Of a DNA stretch of 64,000 bases, positions 7,713 to 17,568 are shown piece after piece (positions within the stretch are counted from its first letter, which is position 1; each line of letters opens with the position of its first letter). The notes beneath the pieces are model-generated. The model searched no databases and was not told the DNA's origin. It worked only from the letters and a program-made list of their open reading frames with translations. The DNA is from Rhodospirillales bacterium. GTDB taxonomy: Bacteria > Pseudomonadota > Alphaproteobacteria > Micavibrionales > Micavibrionaceae. Location of the stretch: the NCBI GenBank assembly GCA_020638335.1, contig JACKIT010000001.1, forward strand, positions 124,001 to 188,000, written 5' to 3'. A program made the position numbers and the translations under genes.

Positions 7713-9104
7713 ATGAGTGACAAAAATTTTGATGTGATTGTGATTGGGGGCGGCCCGGGCGGCTATGTGGCAGCGATCCGTGCGGCGCAGCTGAAAATGA
7801 AGGTTGCGGTGGTGGAGGCCAATCATTTGGGCGGGATCTGTTTGAACTGGGGATGCATCCCGACCAAGGCGCTTTTACGGTGCAGCGAGGTGTATCATCT
7901 GGCTCATAATGCAGAGTCTTTTGGACTTAAAATCAAAGGTTTAGAATTTGATCTTCAGAAAATAGTTGAGCGTTCACGCGGGGTGGCGAAGCAGCTTTCC
8001 GGCGGGATCGGGCATTTGCTGAAAAAGAATAAGGTCACGGTGTTTGACGGTTTCGGTAAGCTGGAAGGCAAAGGTGTCGTTTCCGTAAACGGTAAAGATA
8101 AGCTGAGCGCCAAGCATATCATTATCGCCACGGGTGCGCGGGCCCGGGTTTTGCCCGGTCTTGAGCCGGATGGCAAGTTCGTCTGGACTTATAAAGAGGC
8201 GCTGGTGCCCGATACGATGCCGAAAAAGCTGCTGGTGATCGGTTCTGGTGCGATCGGGATTGAGTTTGCTTCATTCTTTAAGACTTTGGGAGCCGAGGTC
8301 ACGGTTGTCGAGATGATGGAGCGGATTGTGCCGGTGGAGGATGCAGAGATTTCCGGCATGCTGGAAAAGGCGCTCACCAAGCAAGGCATGAAGACCATCA
8401 AAAACGCCAAGGTTTCTAAGCTGGATAAGGGCAAGGATGAGGTCACCGCGCATATCGAAGGTAAAGACGGCAAAATTGAGAAGCTTAAGTTCGACCGTGT
8501 AATCAGCGCCGTGGGTATTGTTGCCAATACAGAAGACCTCGGCCTTGAGAAAACCAAGGTGAAGCTGGATCGCGGGCATATTGTCACCGATGGTTACCTG
8601 AAAACCGATGAGCCGGGCGTGTATGCGATTGGCGATGTTACGGGTGCGCCGTGGCTGGCGCATAAAGCCTCGCATGAAGGCGTGATTTGCGTTGAGAAGA
8701 TTGCTGGCGAAAAAGACGTACACCCGATGGATAAGTCCAATATTCCGGGCTGTACCTATTGCCATCCGCAGGTGGCCTCCGTGGGCCTGACCGAGGCGGT
8801 AGCGAAGGAGCAGGGCTATAAGGTCAAGGTTGGCCGTTTCCCGTTTATGGGCAATGGCAAGGCGATTGCGTTGGGCGAGCCGGAGGGGCTTGTGAAGACA
8901 ATTTTTGATGAGAAAACGGGTGAACTGCTCGGCGCGCATATGATTGGCGCGGAAGTGACCGAAATGATCCAGGGCTATGTCATTGGGAAGTCTGCTGAAC
9001 TCACAGAAGCCGAGTTTATGCACACTGTGTTTCCACACCCGACATTGTCAGAGATGATGCATGAGTCTGTACTCAATGCGTATGGGAAGGCACTTCATTT
9101 TTGA
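7713..9104 (+). CDS. lpd: Dihydrolipoamide dehydrogenase (E3)
   Basis: A flavoprotein that reoxidises dihydrolipoamide with NAD+ in 2-oxoacid dehydrogenase complexes. The 463 residues show the FAD motif IGGGPGGYVAAIRAAQ at the N-terminus, the redox disulfide GGICLNWGCIPTK (Cys43 and Cys48), the NAD-binding VIGSGAIGIEFASF, the FAD segment YAIGDVTGAPWLAHKA and the C-terminal HPTLSE with the catalytic His. I chose the ATG at 7713; a GTG two codons earlier is possible, and GAGAG just upstream fits the ATG better. It closes the pdh group and is followed by lipA, which makes the cofactor for PdhB and PdhC. Confidence 0.97.
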   Translation: MSDKNFDVIVIGGGPGGYVAAIRAAQLKMKVAVVEANHLGGICLNWGCIPTKALLRCSEVYHLAHNAESFGLKIKGLEFDLQKIVERSRGVAKQLSGGIGHLLKKNKVTVFDGFGKLEGKGVVSVNGKDKLSAKHIIIATGARARVLPGLEPDGKFVWTYKEALVPDTMPKKLLVIGSGAIGIEFASFFKTLGAEVTVVEMMERIVPVEDAEISGMLEKALTKQGMKTIKNAKVSKLDKGKDEVTAHIEGKDGKIEKLKFDRVISAVGIVANTEDLGLEKTKVKLDRGHIVTDGYLKTDEPGVYAIGDVTGAPWLAHKASHEGVICVEKIAGEKDVHPMDKSNIPGCTYCHPQVASVGLTEAVAKEQGYKVKVGRFPFMGNGKAIALGEPEGLVKTIFDEKTGELLGAHMIGAEVTEMIQGYVIGKSAELTEAEFMHTVFPHPTLSEMMHESVLNAYGKALHF

Positions 9105-9124
9105 TTTGACGAAATGGAAAATTT

Positions 9125-9139
9125 GTTCTATTTTTGTTC
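9125..9139. promoter_or_regulatory. Candidate alphaproteobacterial LexA box upstream of lipA
   Basis: GTTCTATTTTTGTTC matches the GTTC-N7-GTTC operator bound by alphaproteobacterial LexA, in a typical T-rich context (TTTGTTC...GTTCTTTTT). It lies 100 bases upstream of the lipA start and 20 bases past the lpd stop. The tract is AT-rich, so a chance match is possible. Confidence 0.4.
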
Positions 9140-9238
9140 TTTTTGTCAGGTGATGAAAAACGGTTATAAAGGGCGAGGGGGCACCCCGCGAAAAACGGCG
9201 AACAAAAAGAAGGATTTGAAGTATATTCATAAGAAACA

Positions 9239-10204
9239 ATGACTTATAACGAAAAACTTCTCGATAAAGCCAAGCGGCATCCGGAAAAGCAGAAAAATCC
9301 GGATAGGCCGGCAGGGCGTAAGCCGGACTGGATTCGCGTTCCTGCGCCGCAGGGTAAAATCTACGGCGAAACCAAGGATATCGTGCGCAAGCAAAAGCTG
9401 AACACGGTGTGTGAGGAAGCGGGCTGCCCGAATGTCGGGGAGTGCTGGCAGCATAAACATGCGGCCTTCATGATTATGGGCGAGGTGTGCACGCGGGCCT
9501 GTGCGTTTTGCAATGTGGCAACCGGCAAGCCCGGTGCGCTTGATCCTCTCGAACCCTTACGTATTGGTGTGGCGGTGAAGCAGATGGGCTTGAAACACGT
9601 CGTTGTGACGGCGGTGGACCGGGATGATTTGCCTGATAGTGGGGCGGAGCATTTCGTTAAAACCGTGCAGGGCATTCGCATGAAAAGCCCGGAGACCACG
9701 GTTGAGATTTTTCCCGGTGATTTCGGCGGCAACCAGAGTGATTGGGATACGGTTATCGGGTCGCGGCCGGATGTGTTTAACCACAATATTGAAACCGTGG
9801 CGCGGCTGCATCCAACTATTCGTCCCGGGGCGCGATATTTCCGGTCTTTGCGGATGTTGCAGCGAGTCAAGGATGTCGATCCGTCGATCTTTACCAAGTC
9901 CGGCCTGATGGTCGGTTTGGGGGAGACGATGGAGGAAATCAGCCAGATGATGGATGATATGCGCGCCGCCGACATTGATTTCATCACCATTGGGCAATAT
10001 CTTCAGCCGACGCCGAAACATGCGCCGGTGATGAAATGGTGGAGTCCTGAGGAATTTGAAGAGCTGGCCAAGCTGGCCAAGCGTAAAGGGTTTTTGATGA
10101 TTTCGGCTTCACCGCTGACCCGCTCATCGCATCACGCCGGCGATGACTTTGCCAAGCTGAAAGCGGCGCGTGAGGCGCAATTGGCCAACAGGGCTGCGGA
10201 GTAG
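9239..10204 (+). CDS. lipA: Lipoyl synthase
   Basis: A radical-SAM enzyme that inserts two sulfurs into protein-bound octanoyl groups to form lipoyl cofactors. The 321 residues carry the auxiliary cluster motif Cys58-x4-Cys63-x5-Cys69 ([12 protein letters not shown]), the radical-SAM motif Cys84-x3-Cys88-x2-Cys91 (CTRACAFC) and a C-terminal SSHHAGD segment with the conserved serine. The ATG at 9239 follows a purine-rich stretch. Its position directly after lpd fits the supply of lipoyl groups to the two lipoyl-bearing Pdh subunits here. A possible LexA box lies upstream. Confidence 0.97.
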   Translation: MTYNEKLLDKAKRHPEKQKNPDRPAGRKPDWIRVPAPQGKIYGETKDIVRKQKLNTVCEEAGCPNVGECWQHKHAAFMIMGEVCTRACAFCNVATGKPGALDPLEPLRIGVAVKQMGLKHVVVTAVDRDDLPDSGAEHFVKTVQGIRMKSPETTVEIFPGDFGGNQSDWDTVIGSRPDVFNHNIETVARLHPTIRPGARYFRSLRMLQRVKDVDPSIFTKSGLMVGLGETMEEISQMMDDMRAADIDFITIGQYLQPTPKHAPVMKWWSPEEFEELAKLAKRKGFLMISASPLTRSSHHAGDDFAKLKAAREAQLANRAAE

Positions 10205-10216
10205 TGTGCTAGCGCT

Positions 10217-10711
10217 ATGCTTAATCATATCGAAAAAAAGGTTCTTCCCTACAGCCCGGAGCAAATGTTTACTCTGGTGGCAGGGGTTGAGAATTATGCG
10301 GAATTTTTGCCGTGGTGCGTGGCGAGCCGGATCAATAAACGTGAAGGTGATAGCGTCTTTTATGCTGATCTGGTGGTTGGCTATAAAATGTTTCGTGAGC
10401 GGTTTTCCTCAAAGGTGACGTTGAAAAGTCCTTCAAAGCATGTGCCGGGGACAATCGATATTGAATATTTACGCGGTCCGTTGAAGCATCTGAAGAACCA
10501 TTGGCGGTTCATTGAAGAGCCAGATGGGTCATGTTTGATAGATTTTTCTGTTGAATTTGAATTTAAAAACAAAGCGCTACAGGGTTTATCTCAAGTATTT
10601 TTTCAAGAAGTTATTCGCCGGATGGTGGATGCGTTTAAGCAGCGGGCATTGGCTGTGTATGGGCCAAATGGGCTGCCTCAAGCTGCGTCGGGCAATGCAT
10701 CAATTTCCTGA
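10217..10711 (+). CDS. Coq10/RatA-like START-domain protein
   Basis: A 164-residue single-domain START/polyketide-cyclase protein. The N-terminal pattern EKKVLPYSPEQMFTLVAGVENYAEFLPWC is the hallmark of the Coq10/RatA family; FSSKVTLKSP and the C-terminal amphipathic helix FFQEVIRRMVDAFKQRA also fit. Coq10 homologues bind ubiquinone and support respiration, while E. coli RatA was described as a translation inhibitor; the ubiquinone role is more likely here. It begins 12 bases after lipA, a common alphaproteobacterial pairing. Its last 34 bases overlap the end of the convergent glycosyltransferase-like gene. Confidence 0.88.
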   Translation: MLNHIEKKVLPYSPEQMFTLVAGVENYAEFLPWCVASRINKREGDSVFYADLVVGYKMFRERFSSKVTLKSPSKHVPGTIDIEYLRGPLKHLKNHWRFIEEPDGSCLIDFSVEFEFKNKALQGLSQVFFQEVIRRMVDAFKQRALAVYGPNGLPQAASGNASIS

Positions 10712-11631
10712 TCTTTTTCACCGTCAAAACAGGGATAGCGGTAGGTGTATTCTATTGTCTGTCCGTCTGTCGTTTTAAAGTCGGTGGTGACGCGCCGGTC
10801 GAGGCGCATTTCATCCCAGCCGGAAACATGAAGAACACCAAGCGGTTCATGTGGAGTGAATGGTTCAACGAAGAGTTTTTTATTCGCGTCCCAAAGCGGT
10901 TTGAATTCGCAGAGCCAGTGGACATAGCCGGGCAGAATTTCGTATTCGAAGCCTTCCTGATAACACATTTTTCCGAGGCATAATTGTTCGGCGGTGAAGA
11001 CTTTGCCCTTGCTCATAGCGGTTTTAACGAGGGTCTGCCAGCGCTCCCAATGTGGGGCATCGGCGCGCAGGGCGAACATGCCGGCGAGCAAGACATGGTA
11101 GGACAGCAGGTCACGCGCGGTTTTGAAATCAAAGGCGCGCAGAGCGTTGGAGAAGTAAAAGCCGCGTACTTTCCATGGCCAGCGGCCGAGCCATTTGACC
11201 CTTGCACCACCTTTCGGGTAGGCACGATCAACCTGAGCGGTGAGAGTGATTTTGCCTTTGGCTGCGCCGTGGAGAAATAGCTCAATAGCGCGCCAGTCCT
11301 GTATCCATGTGTCGGCGTCCATCCAGATATAGGTGTCGTAGCCGGGGAAGATTTTTGGCAGGAACGGGCGGCAGACACAAGCTTTGAGATATTCGCCTTT
11401 GATCTTATAGTCGGGAAGTTTAACCGGCCATTCAGGGTTCACGATGGATTGTACGTGTGGCTTCAGGCGTTCTATCTGTTCAGGTTTTAAACCGGCATCG
11501 AGAATGCAGATATCGTAGGGCTTTGATTGATCAAAACGGCGCACGGAGTGCAGCCATTCCAGCAAGAGTGGAAAATAATTGGAATCGCAGCCAGATATGA
11601 GAACAGTTTTTTGTGATGAGGTTTGGGTCAT
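10678..11631 (-). CDS. Glycosyltransferase-like protein (GT-A fold)
   Basis: A 317-residue protein with features of a GT-A nucleotide-sugar transferase. The N-terminal VLISGCDSNYFPLLLEWLHS is followed by the metal-binding DxD-type motif YIWMDADTWIQDW near residues 105-117, and a Trp/Tyr-rich acceptor half with GYVHWLCEFKPLWD. No signal peptide or membrane helix is visible, so it is probably cytoplasmic. The acceptor is unknown. It starts 4 bases inside pncC (ATGA-type overlap) and heads convergently into the Coq10-like gene. Confidence is good for fold, low for substrate. Confidence 0.7.
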   Translation of the reverse strand: MTQTSSQKTVLISGCDSNYFPLLLEWLHSVRRFDQSKPYDICILDAGLKPEQIERLKPHVQSIVNPEWPVKLPDYKIKGEYLKACVCRPFLPKIFPGYDTYIWMDADTWIQDWRAIELFLHGAAKGKITLTAQVDRAYPKGGARVKWLGRWPWKVRGFYFSNALRAFDFKTARDLLSYHVLLAGMFALRADAPHWERWQTLVKTAMSKGKVFTAEQLCLGKMCYQEGFEYEILPGYVHWLCEFKPLWDANKKLFVEPFTPHEPLGVLHVSGWDEMRLDRRVTTDFKTTDGQTIEYTYRYPCFDGEKDQEIDALPDAA

Positions 11632-12110
11632 GCTGAATTTTCCAGAATACTAATGAGGTGTTTGAGTGCGGTGATGGTTGCGGTCGCCTGAATTTTTTCA
11701 CGATCTCCTTCAAAACGGTGCTCTAAGCTGCCCGCGGAGCCGCCTTTGAGGGCATAGCCGAAATAAACGAGACCGACGGGTTTGGCTTCTGAGCCGCCAT
11801 CGGGACCGGCGATGCCGGTGATGGAAACAGCGAGGTCTGCGTGGCTGTTTTTTAGCGCACCTTGTGCCATGGTTTGTGCGGTTTCAGCGCTGACGGCACC
11901 AAATTTTTCTAGCATATCGTTGGGTACGCCGAGCAGTTCGTTTTTGGCTTCATTGGAATAGGTGATAAAGCCGCGTTCAAAGACTTTAGATGAGCCGGGG
12001 CGGTGGGTCATTGTGGTGGCCAGTAGTCCACCTGTGCAGGATTCGGCGGTGACGAGCTTCATATGCTTGGTTTTGAGGAGGTTTGTAAGATGTTCAACCA
12101 AATCCTGCAT
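11628..12110 (-). CDS. pncC: CinA C-terminal domain protein / NMN deamidase
   Basis: A 160-residue stand-alone CinA C-terminal domain, the PncC form that hydrolyses nicotinamide mononucleotide to nicotinate mononucleotide and ammonia in pyridine-nucleotide recycling. Family motifs are TAESCTGGLLATTMTHRPGSS near residues 19-39, FITYSNEAKNELLGV, and SITGIAGPDGGSEAKPVG. It overlaps pgpA by 17 bases and the glycosyltransferase-like gene by 4, so the four minus-strand genes from ispDF onward form one operon. Confidence 0.92.
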   Translation of the reverse strand: MQDLVEHLTNLLKTKHMKLVTAESCTGGLLATTMTHRPGSSKVFERGFITYSNEAKNELLGVPNDMLEKFGAVSAETAQTMAQGALKNSHADLAVSITGIAGPDGGSEAKPVGLVYFGYALKGGSAGSLEHRFEGDREKIQATATITALKHLISILENSA

Positions 12111-12606
12111 AATATGCTCCTATGATGCATAGTGCGGCGGCGAGGCCGGCAAATATGTCATCGCCCATAACACCCAGCGCGCCGCTGACTTGTTTATCAA
12201 TATACGAGATTGGCCAGGGCTTTGTCACGTCAAACAGACGGAAGAGTAAAAAGGCGGAGGCGATGGCCAACGGGTTCAAGCTCCAAAAAAACAAGGCGGG
12301 GAGCAGGGCGAGCCATTGCCCGGCGACTTCGTCGATGACGATCATTTTGTTATCGTGGGTGGCGCTGGCCTTTTCAAAGCGGGCGGCGGCCCAATAGCCG
12401 ATCAGAGTGATGAGAATGATGCCAATGGTAAAGCCCCAAAAGCCTGCACTGCCGTATAGAATAATGCCGAAGGGCAGGGCGCCGAGAGAGCCCCAGGTGC
12501 CGGGGGCGGGTTTCATGAACCCACAACCAAACCATGTGGCAAACCAAATGTAGGGTTGTTTAAGGTCAAGCCTGGGTGGTTCGTTTTCTGGTGCTTCGTT
12601 TATCAT
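12094..12606 (-). CDS. pgpA: Phosphatidylglycerophosphatase A
   Basis: A membrane lipid phosphatase that dephosphorylates phosphatidylglycerol phosphate in phospholipid synthesis. The 170 residues contain the PgpA signature FGCGFMKPAPGTWGSLGALP near residues 26-45 and the acidic motif VIDEVAGQWLALLP, with several hydrophobic segments suited to an inner-membrane protein. It overlaps ispDF by 4 bases and pncC by 17. Confidence 0.95.
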   Translation of the reverse strand: MINEAPENEPPRLDLKQPYIWFATWFGCGFMKPAPGTWGSLGALPFGIILYGSAGFWGFTIGIILITLIGYWAAARFEKASATHDNKMIVIDEVAGQWLALLPALFFWSLNPLAIASAFLLFRLFDVTKPWPISYIDKQVSGALGVMGDDIFAGLAAALCIIGAYYAGFG

Positions 12607-13823
12607 GCGGCCTCTTTTACGGATATGGAGACGAGTGCCTGGGCGGCGATGCCTTCGCGCCGGCCGGTAAAGCCAAGCCCTTCACTGGTGGTGGCTTTGA
12701 TGTTGATACGATTTTCCGGAAGGCCGGTCAGTTGAGCCAAACGGGTTCGCATGGGGCCCGCATGGGGCCCGATTTTGGGGACTTCGCAGATGATAGTGAG
12801 ATCGATATTGTTGAGGTGTGCGCTTTGAGCATACATTAGCTCCAATGCTTTTTTAAGGAAAAGGCTGCTGTCCATATTTTTGAATGCGTCATCAGATGGC
12901 GGGAAGTGGCGGCCAATATCGCCTTCGCCGATTGCGCCGAGGATCGCGTCCGTCAGAGCGTGAAGCGCGACATCGGCATCGGAGTGGCCTTTGAGCGCAT
13001 GGTCGTGGTCAATATCAATGCCGCCGATACGCACGGGACCGGGGTGACTTTTGTCAAAGGCGTGAACGTCAAAGCCCAGACCGGTGAGGGGCACGGTTTT
13101 GGGGGCGAGAATTTTTTCAGCCATGGTGAGGTCCTGCGGGTAGGTGATTTTGATGTTGACGGCGCTGCCTTCGACCAGTTTTACAGGGATTCCTATAGCG
13201 CTGACAAGGTTTGTGTCGTCAGTCGCGTTTATACGCGGATCAGCGGTTTCATGCGCTTTGAGCAAATCTTCATAGCGGAATCCTTGCGGGGTTTGTATGG
13301 CCCATAGCCCATCGCGTGAGATTTGATCGGCGGCCATATTGTTTGCATCTGCACGGCGCAGGGTCGCGCTGATGGGACATGCGAGTGTGGCTGCCCGGTG
13401 TGTTTGCAATGCGTGCAGAAGACCGGTGATTTCTTGTGGATGTACGCATGGGCGGGCAGCGTCGTGGATCAGGATTATATCTTCATTTTTTACTTTAGAT
13501 ATTTCTTTTAATCCATTGAATATACTTTTATTTCTTTTATCTGATCCGATGATTGGTTTGGGTAGCTCCAGCCCGCGCACTGCGTCATGATACAATTCTG
13601 CGTCATTTGCTCCAATAATGACTTGCAGTGAAACGCAGGTCGGCATGGATAGAAATGTTTCAATACTATAGCGCAGTACAGCTTTTCTATGAATTTCAAG
13701 ATATTGTTTTGGCACAGCAGCGTCGCCTAGCCGTGAACCTGTTCCGGCTGAGGCTATGAGCACATGAAAAGCGGGAAGATCATTGAGGCCGTGTTGTAAG
13801 ACTTTCGAGGGCAAAAGCTTCAA
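12603..13823 (-). CDS. ispDF: Bifunctional IspD/IspF isoprenoid enzyme
   Basis: A fused MEP-pathway enzyme of 406 residues. Residues 18-235 are IspD, the MEP cytidylyltransferase, with [26 protein letters not shown] and the TDDTNLV segment. Residues 245-406 are IspF, the 2,4-cyclodiphosphate synthase, with [26 protein letters not shown] and IGRHFPPSD. Such fusions are common in alphaproteobacteria. The first residues precede the IspD core by slightly more than usual, so a later start is possible. It is divergent from ntrY with about 30 bases between the start codons, so the two promoters must overlap coding sequence. Confidence 0.95.
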   Translation of the reverse strand: MKLLPSKVLQHGLNDLPAFHVLIASAGTGSRLGDAAVPKQYLEIHRKAVLRYSIETFLSMPTCVSLQVIIGANDAELYHDAVRGLELPKPIIGSDKRNKSIFNGLKEISKVKNEDIILIHDAARPCVHPQEITGLLHALQTHRAATLACPISATLRRADANNMAADQISRDGLWAIQTPQGFRYEDLLKAHETADPRINATDDTNLVSAIGIPVKLVEGSAVNIKITYPQDLTMAEKILAPKTVPLTGLGFDVHAFDKSHPGPVRIGGIDIDHDHALKGHSDADVALHALTDAILGAIGEGDIGRHFPPSDDAFKNMDSSLFLKKALELMYAQSAHLNNIDLTIICEVPKIGPHAGPMRTRLAQLTGLPENRINIKATTSEGLGFTGRREGIAAQALVSISVKEAA

Positions 13824-13852
13824 AATCCTTGATTAGCTTGGGATTGACGTAT

Positions 13853-16094
13853 ATGAATTTATCCATGTTTGCATCCGTGTACAAGCGTTTTAAAGATCTC
13901 ACAGCGGTTAAATCCCGAAATACCCAAAATGCTGTGGTGATTGGGCTCGTGATCGCTTCGATTATTAGCGGGATTGCAACTTATGGCGCGTTGACGAAAA
14001 CGCCACCCTTTGGGAATGATCCAAAAACTGTAATTTGGTTACTTAATCTCGATTTGGTCTTGTTGCTGGTTTTAGTCGGGGTGGTGGCCCAGCGGCTCGT
14101 TGGTGTGTGGAGTGGCCGTAAGCGCGGGTTGGCGGGGTCGCATCTGCATGTACGATTGGTTTATATTTTCAGTGTGTTGGCTGCAGCGCCGGTGATTATT
14201 ATGACCGTGTTTTCGGCTGTGTTCTTTTATTTCGGGGTGCATACATGGTTCAGTGAGCGGGTGAGCACGGCAGTGAATGAGTCGCAAGCGGTCGCCGAGG
14301 CCTATTTGCGTGAACATACCCAGACGATCCGTGCGGACACTTTGGCGATGGCTAATGATTTAAACCGTGAGGCGCGGTTATTGCTCCTTAACGAGCAGGC
14401 TTTTGATCAGGTGATGCAGACCCATTCCCTGCTGCGGGATTTGTCTGAGGCGATTATTTTTGATGATAGTGGCCGGTGTTGGCGCAGCGGGCTGACATTC
14501 TCACTGGAATTTGAGGATATACCGCTTTACGCTATGGAAGGGCGGATAACGGCGAAGTAGTGATTATGACCGGTGGTAATGAAGACCGGGTGCGCGCGCT
14601 GGTGAAGCTGGATAATTTTGTCGATGCGTATTTATTTGTTGGCCGGATGATTGACCCGCAAGTGCTCTCGCATTTGGCGGCAACGAAGCAGGCAACACGC
14701 GATTATGCAATATTGCAGGAACGGCTTTCGGATTTGCAGGTGACGTTGGGGTTGATTTTGTAGTCGTCGGGTTGTTGTTATTGATGAGCGCAATCTGGTT
14801 TGGGTTGGTGCTGGCGCGGCAATTGGTGCAGCCGATCAGTACATTGATCACCACAGCCGATATGTGCGCGCCGGGGATTTATCGGCACAAGTGCCGCCTA
14901 TTAAGGGTATCAAGGAATTTGACTATCTGGCGCAGAGCTTTAACCGTATGACGCGGCGTTTACGGGAACAACAAAACGAGTTGTTGCAGGCTAATCGTCA
15001 GCTGATCGCCGCAGGCATTTTACCGAGACGGTGTTGACCGGGGTTTCGTCGGGGGTGATAGCCTTGGATGAAAAGGGTTTGATCAGTGTGGCGAATGCTT
15101 CGGCCTGTGAGTTGTTGGGGTGGAGATTGAGGCGTTGAGCGGACGGGATATTGGTGCGATTATGCCTGAGATTTCCGATCTTTTGGACGAGGCGCACAGG
15201 CAGCCGGAGAAAATTACGCAAGGAGAAATTCCGCTCTTGCGCCGCGATGAGTTGCGGCGAACGTTTTTAGTGCGCGTAGCGATTGAACGGATAGGGGATC
15301 AGGAAACCGGATTATTCTGACTTTTGATGATATTACCGAACTGCAGTCGGCGCAACGCAAGGCGGCGTGGGCAGATGTAGCGCGGCGGATCGCGCATGAG
15401 ATCAAAACCCGCTGACGCCTATTCAGCTTTCAGCTGAGCGGCTTAACAGGCGCTATTTGAAGCAGATAGAAGATGATCCGGAGACCTTCACACGCTGCAC
15501 GGAGACGATTATTCGTCACGTCGGGGATATCGGACGGATGGTCAATGAGTTTTCATCGTTTGCGCGGATGCCGGAACCAGTGATGCATATCGAGGATCTT
15601 CAGGAACAAATTCGTGATGTTGTGAGCTTGCACAAGCAGGCACATAGTGATGTTAAAATTGAATGTGATGATATAGCGCCGGGTTTGATTGGTAATCTGG
15701 ATGCCCAACAAATTCGCCAGGCTATCAATAATCTGGTGCAAAATGCGCTGGATTCTATTCGTGGGCAGGAAGAACAGGCGCAGGGCGGGCGTATACGTCT
15801 TCTGGCCGGGCGGCATGAGGATAATATCTTTGTGGCAGTGAGCGATAGCGGGCCTGGTTTTCCAGAAGATCAGGAGCGTGCCAGTCTGACCGAGCCGTAT
15901 GTTACGCACAAACAAAAAGGAACCGGACTGGGTCTGGCTATTGTGAAAAAATTATGGAGGATCACAATGGGCGCATTATTTTAGGTGTGCCGCAATGGTT
16001 GCAAGATTATGAAGGCTGGCAAGAGCTTGGCGGCGCCACGGCGGTACTGGTGTTGCCGTCTGTGCAAAGCGTTGAAAGTGAAGAAGCGGCGTAA
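13853..16094 (+). pseudogene. ntrY: Nitrogen-regulation sensor kinase NtrY, reading frame broken by indels
   Basis: The membrane histidine kinase of the NtrYX system. Reading across frames recovers an entire protein: N-terminal TM helices, a periplasmic loop, a TM (VVVGLLLLMSAIWFGLVLA) with a HAMP region, a PAS-like part, the H-box (RRIAHEIK, then PLTPIQLSAERL), an N-box NNLVQNALDSI, and GTGLGLAIVKK. The frame is lost at about 14540, 14758, 14863, 15009, 15119, 15310, 15404 and 15949; at each, adding one base to a short run restores the family sequence. An extra 3-base loss is likely near 14475. Clean sequence between the breaks favours uncorrected sequencing error over old decay. The start used is the ATG at 13853; a TTG at 13829 is also open. 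Confidence 0.85.
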
Positions 16095-16109
16095 GGGAAT
16101 GGGGCGAAA

Positions 16110-17564
16110 ATGAGTGCGGATATTCTTATTGTTGATGATGAAGCCGATATTCGAGCCTGGTCCGGGAATTTTGAGGATGAGAGCTATACGGTGCGTGAAG
16201 CGGCGAGCTGTGAACAAGCGTATGCGGCGGTGGCGAAAAAAACGCCAGCTTTGGTGGTGCTTGATATCTGGTTACAGGGAAGTAAGGATGATGGGCTGGG
16301 GAATTTTACGCAAATTGAAGGCAGAGCATCCAGAGTTGCCTTTGTGATGATTAGCGGGCATGGCACGATTGAAACAGCAGTGAGCGCGATTAAAGACGGG
16401 GCTTATGATTTTATTGAAAAGCCGTTTAAGTCTGATCGTTTATTGATGATGATTGCGCGGGCATTAGAAACCGCGCATCTTCGCCGAGAAAACGCCAGTT
16501 TGAAAAAACGCAGTTTCGGGCAAGCGGACCAGTTGATTGGTAAATCTGCAGCGGTGCAGAAAATTCAACAGCTTATTGAGCGGGTGGCCCCAACAAATAG
16601 CCGCATTTTAATTCAAGGCGAAGCGGGCACGGGGAAGGATGTTATCGCGCGGTTAATTCACAGTCGTTCACAGCGGGCGAATGAGGCATTTATGACTATA
16701 AATTGTGCGACGTTGCTCCCTGAACGCCTCGAGATTGAGTTGTTTGGCCGGGAAGCCGGTGTGAATGGAAAGGAAGAGCATATCGGGATTTTAGAACAAG
16801 CGCATGGCGGAACGCTGGTGTTGGATGAGGTAGCGGACATGCCGCTGGAGACGCAAGGCAAAATTGTGCATACGTTGCAGGAGCAAAGTTTTCAGCGTAT
16901 TGGCGGTCAGTCAACAATTGAGACGGATGTGCGAATTTTAGCAACGACAAATCGTGATCTGGAAGCGGCGATTAAGGCGGGCGCGTTTCGTGAAGATCTT
17001 TATTATCGGCTGAATGTCGTGCAAATTGAAGCGCCCGCGCTTCGTGAACGCAGAGAGGATATTGCAGCGCTTGCTGAAGGATTATTGCAAGAGCAATTAC
17101 AGCTTTTGGGACGTGAGGGACAACGTTTTTCCAGTGCGGCGGTAAATGCTTTGAAGGCCTATGATTGGCCGGGGAACGTCCGTCAGCTCAAAAATGTTAT
17201 TGAGTGGGTGTGCATTATGTATAGCGGGCAAGGTGGTGAAATGCTGGGGATAGATCAATTGCCGCCTGAGGTGACCGGTAAGCATGGAGCGGTGGATGGT
17301 GCAAGAGTTGCTGGCGGCGGCGGTGCGCTTGAAGATGATTATCTTGAATTGAGTTTACGAGAGGCTCGCGAGGCTTTTGAGAAGGAATATCTGCTTGCGC
17401 AGGTGGCCCGCTTTGATGGAAATATTTCCAAAACCGCGCAGTTCATAGGGATGGAACGATCGGCCTTGCATCGTAAACTGAAATCATTACAAATACATTC
17501 TGATGCACTACAGGAGCAGGATGATCCGTTAGCAGATCCTGCCGTAAACAGAAAGCGAGCATAA
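16110..17564 (+). CDS. ntrX: Nitrogen-regulation response regulator NtrX
   Basis: The response regulator partner of NtrY, 484 residues: receiver (ILIVDDEADIR, phospho-Asp in VVLDIWLQ, VMISGHG, FIEKP), AAA+ ATPase (QGEAGTGKDVIARLIH, LVLDEVADMP) and a C-terminal Fis-type helix-turn-helix (ISKTAQFIGMERSALHRKLK). The sigma54-contact motif GAFTGA is absent, as is usual for NtrX. Two receiver stretches are garbled although the ORF stays open: near 16151-16175 and at about 16302-16342, where the other frame reads GILRKLKAEHPELP, the expected family sequence. These look like compensating single-base indels continuing the ntrY problem. Confidence 0.9.
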   Translation: MSADILIVDDEADIRAWSGNFEDESYTVREAASCEQAYAAVAKKTPALVVLDIWLQGSKDDGLGNFTQIEGRASRVAFVMISGHGTIETAVSAIKDGAYDFIEKPFKSDRLLMMIARALETAHLRRENASLKKRSFGQADQLIGKSAAVQKIQQLIERVAPTNSRILIQGEAGTGKDVIARLIHSRSQRANEAFMTINCATLLPERLEIELFGREAGVNGKEEHIGILEQAHGGTLVLDEVADMPLETQGKIVHTLQEQSFQRIGGQSTIETDVRILATTNRDLEAAIKAGAFREDLYYRLNVVQIEAPALRERREDIAALAEGLLQEQLQLLGREGQRFSSAAVNALKAYDWPGNVRQLKNVIEWVCIMYSGQGGEMLGIDQLPPEVTGKHGAVDGARVAGGGGALEDDYLELSLREAREAFEKEYLLAQVARFDGNISKTAQFIGMERSALHRKLKSLQIHSDALQEQDDPLADPAVNRKRA

Positions 17565-17568
17565 CGCA

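Noticed and set aside
8271..9038. 255-residue minus-strand frame inside lpd
   Set aside because: Shadow of a fully conserved E3 gene, with no start context or motifs.
14473..16094. Programmed ribosomal frameshifting in ntrY
   Set aside because: Eight or more shifts at unrelated short runs cannot be a programmed event; error or decay explains them better.
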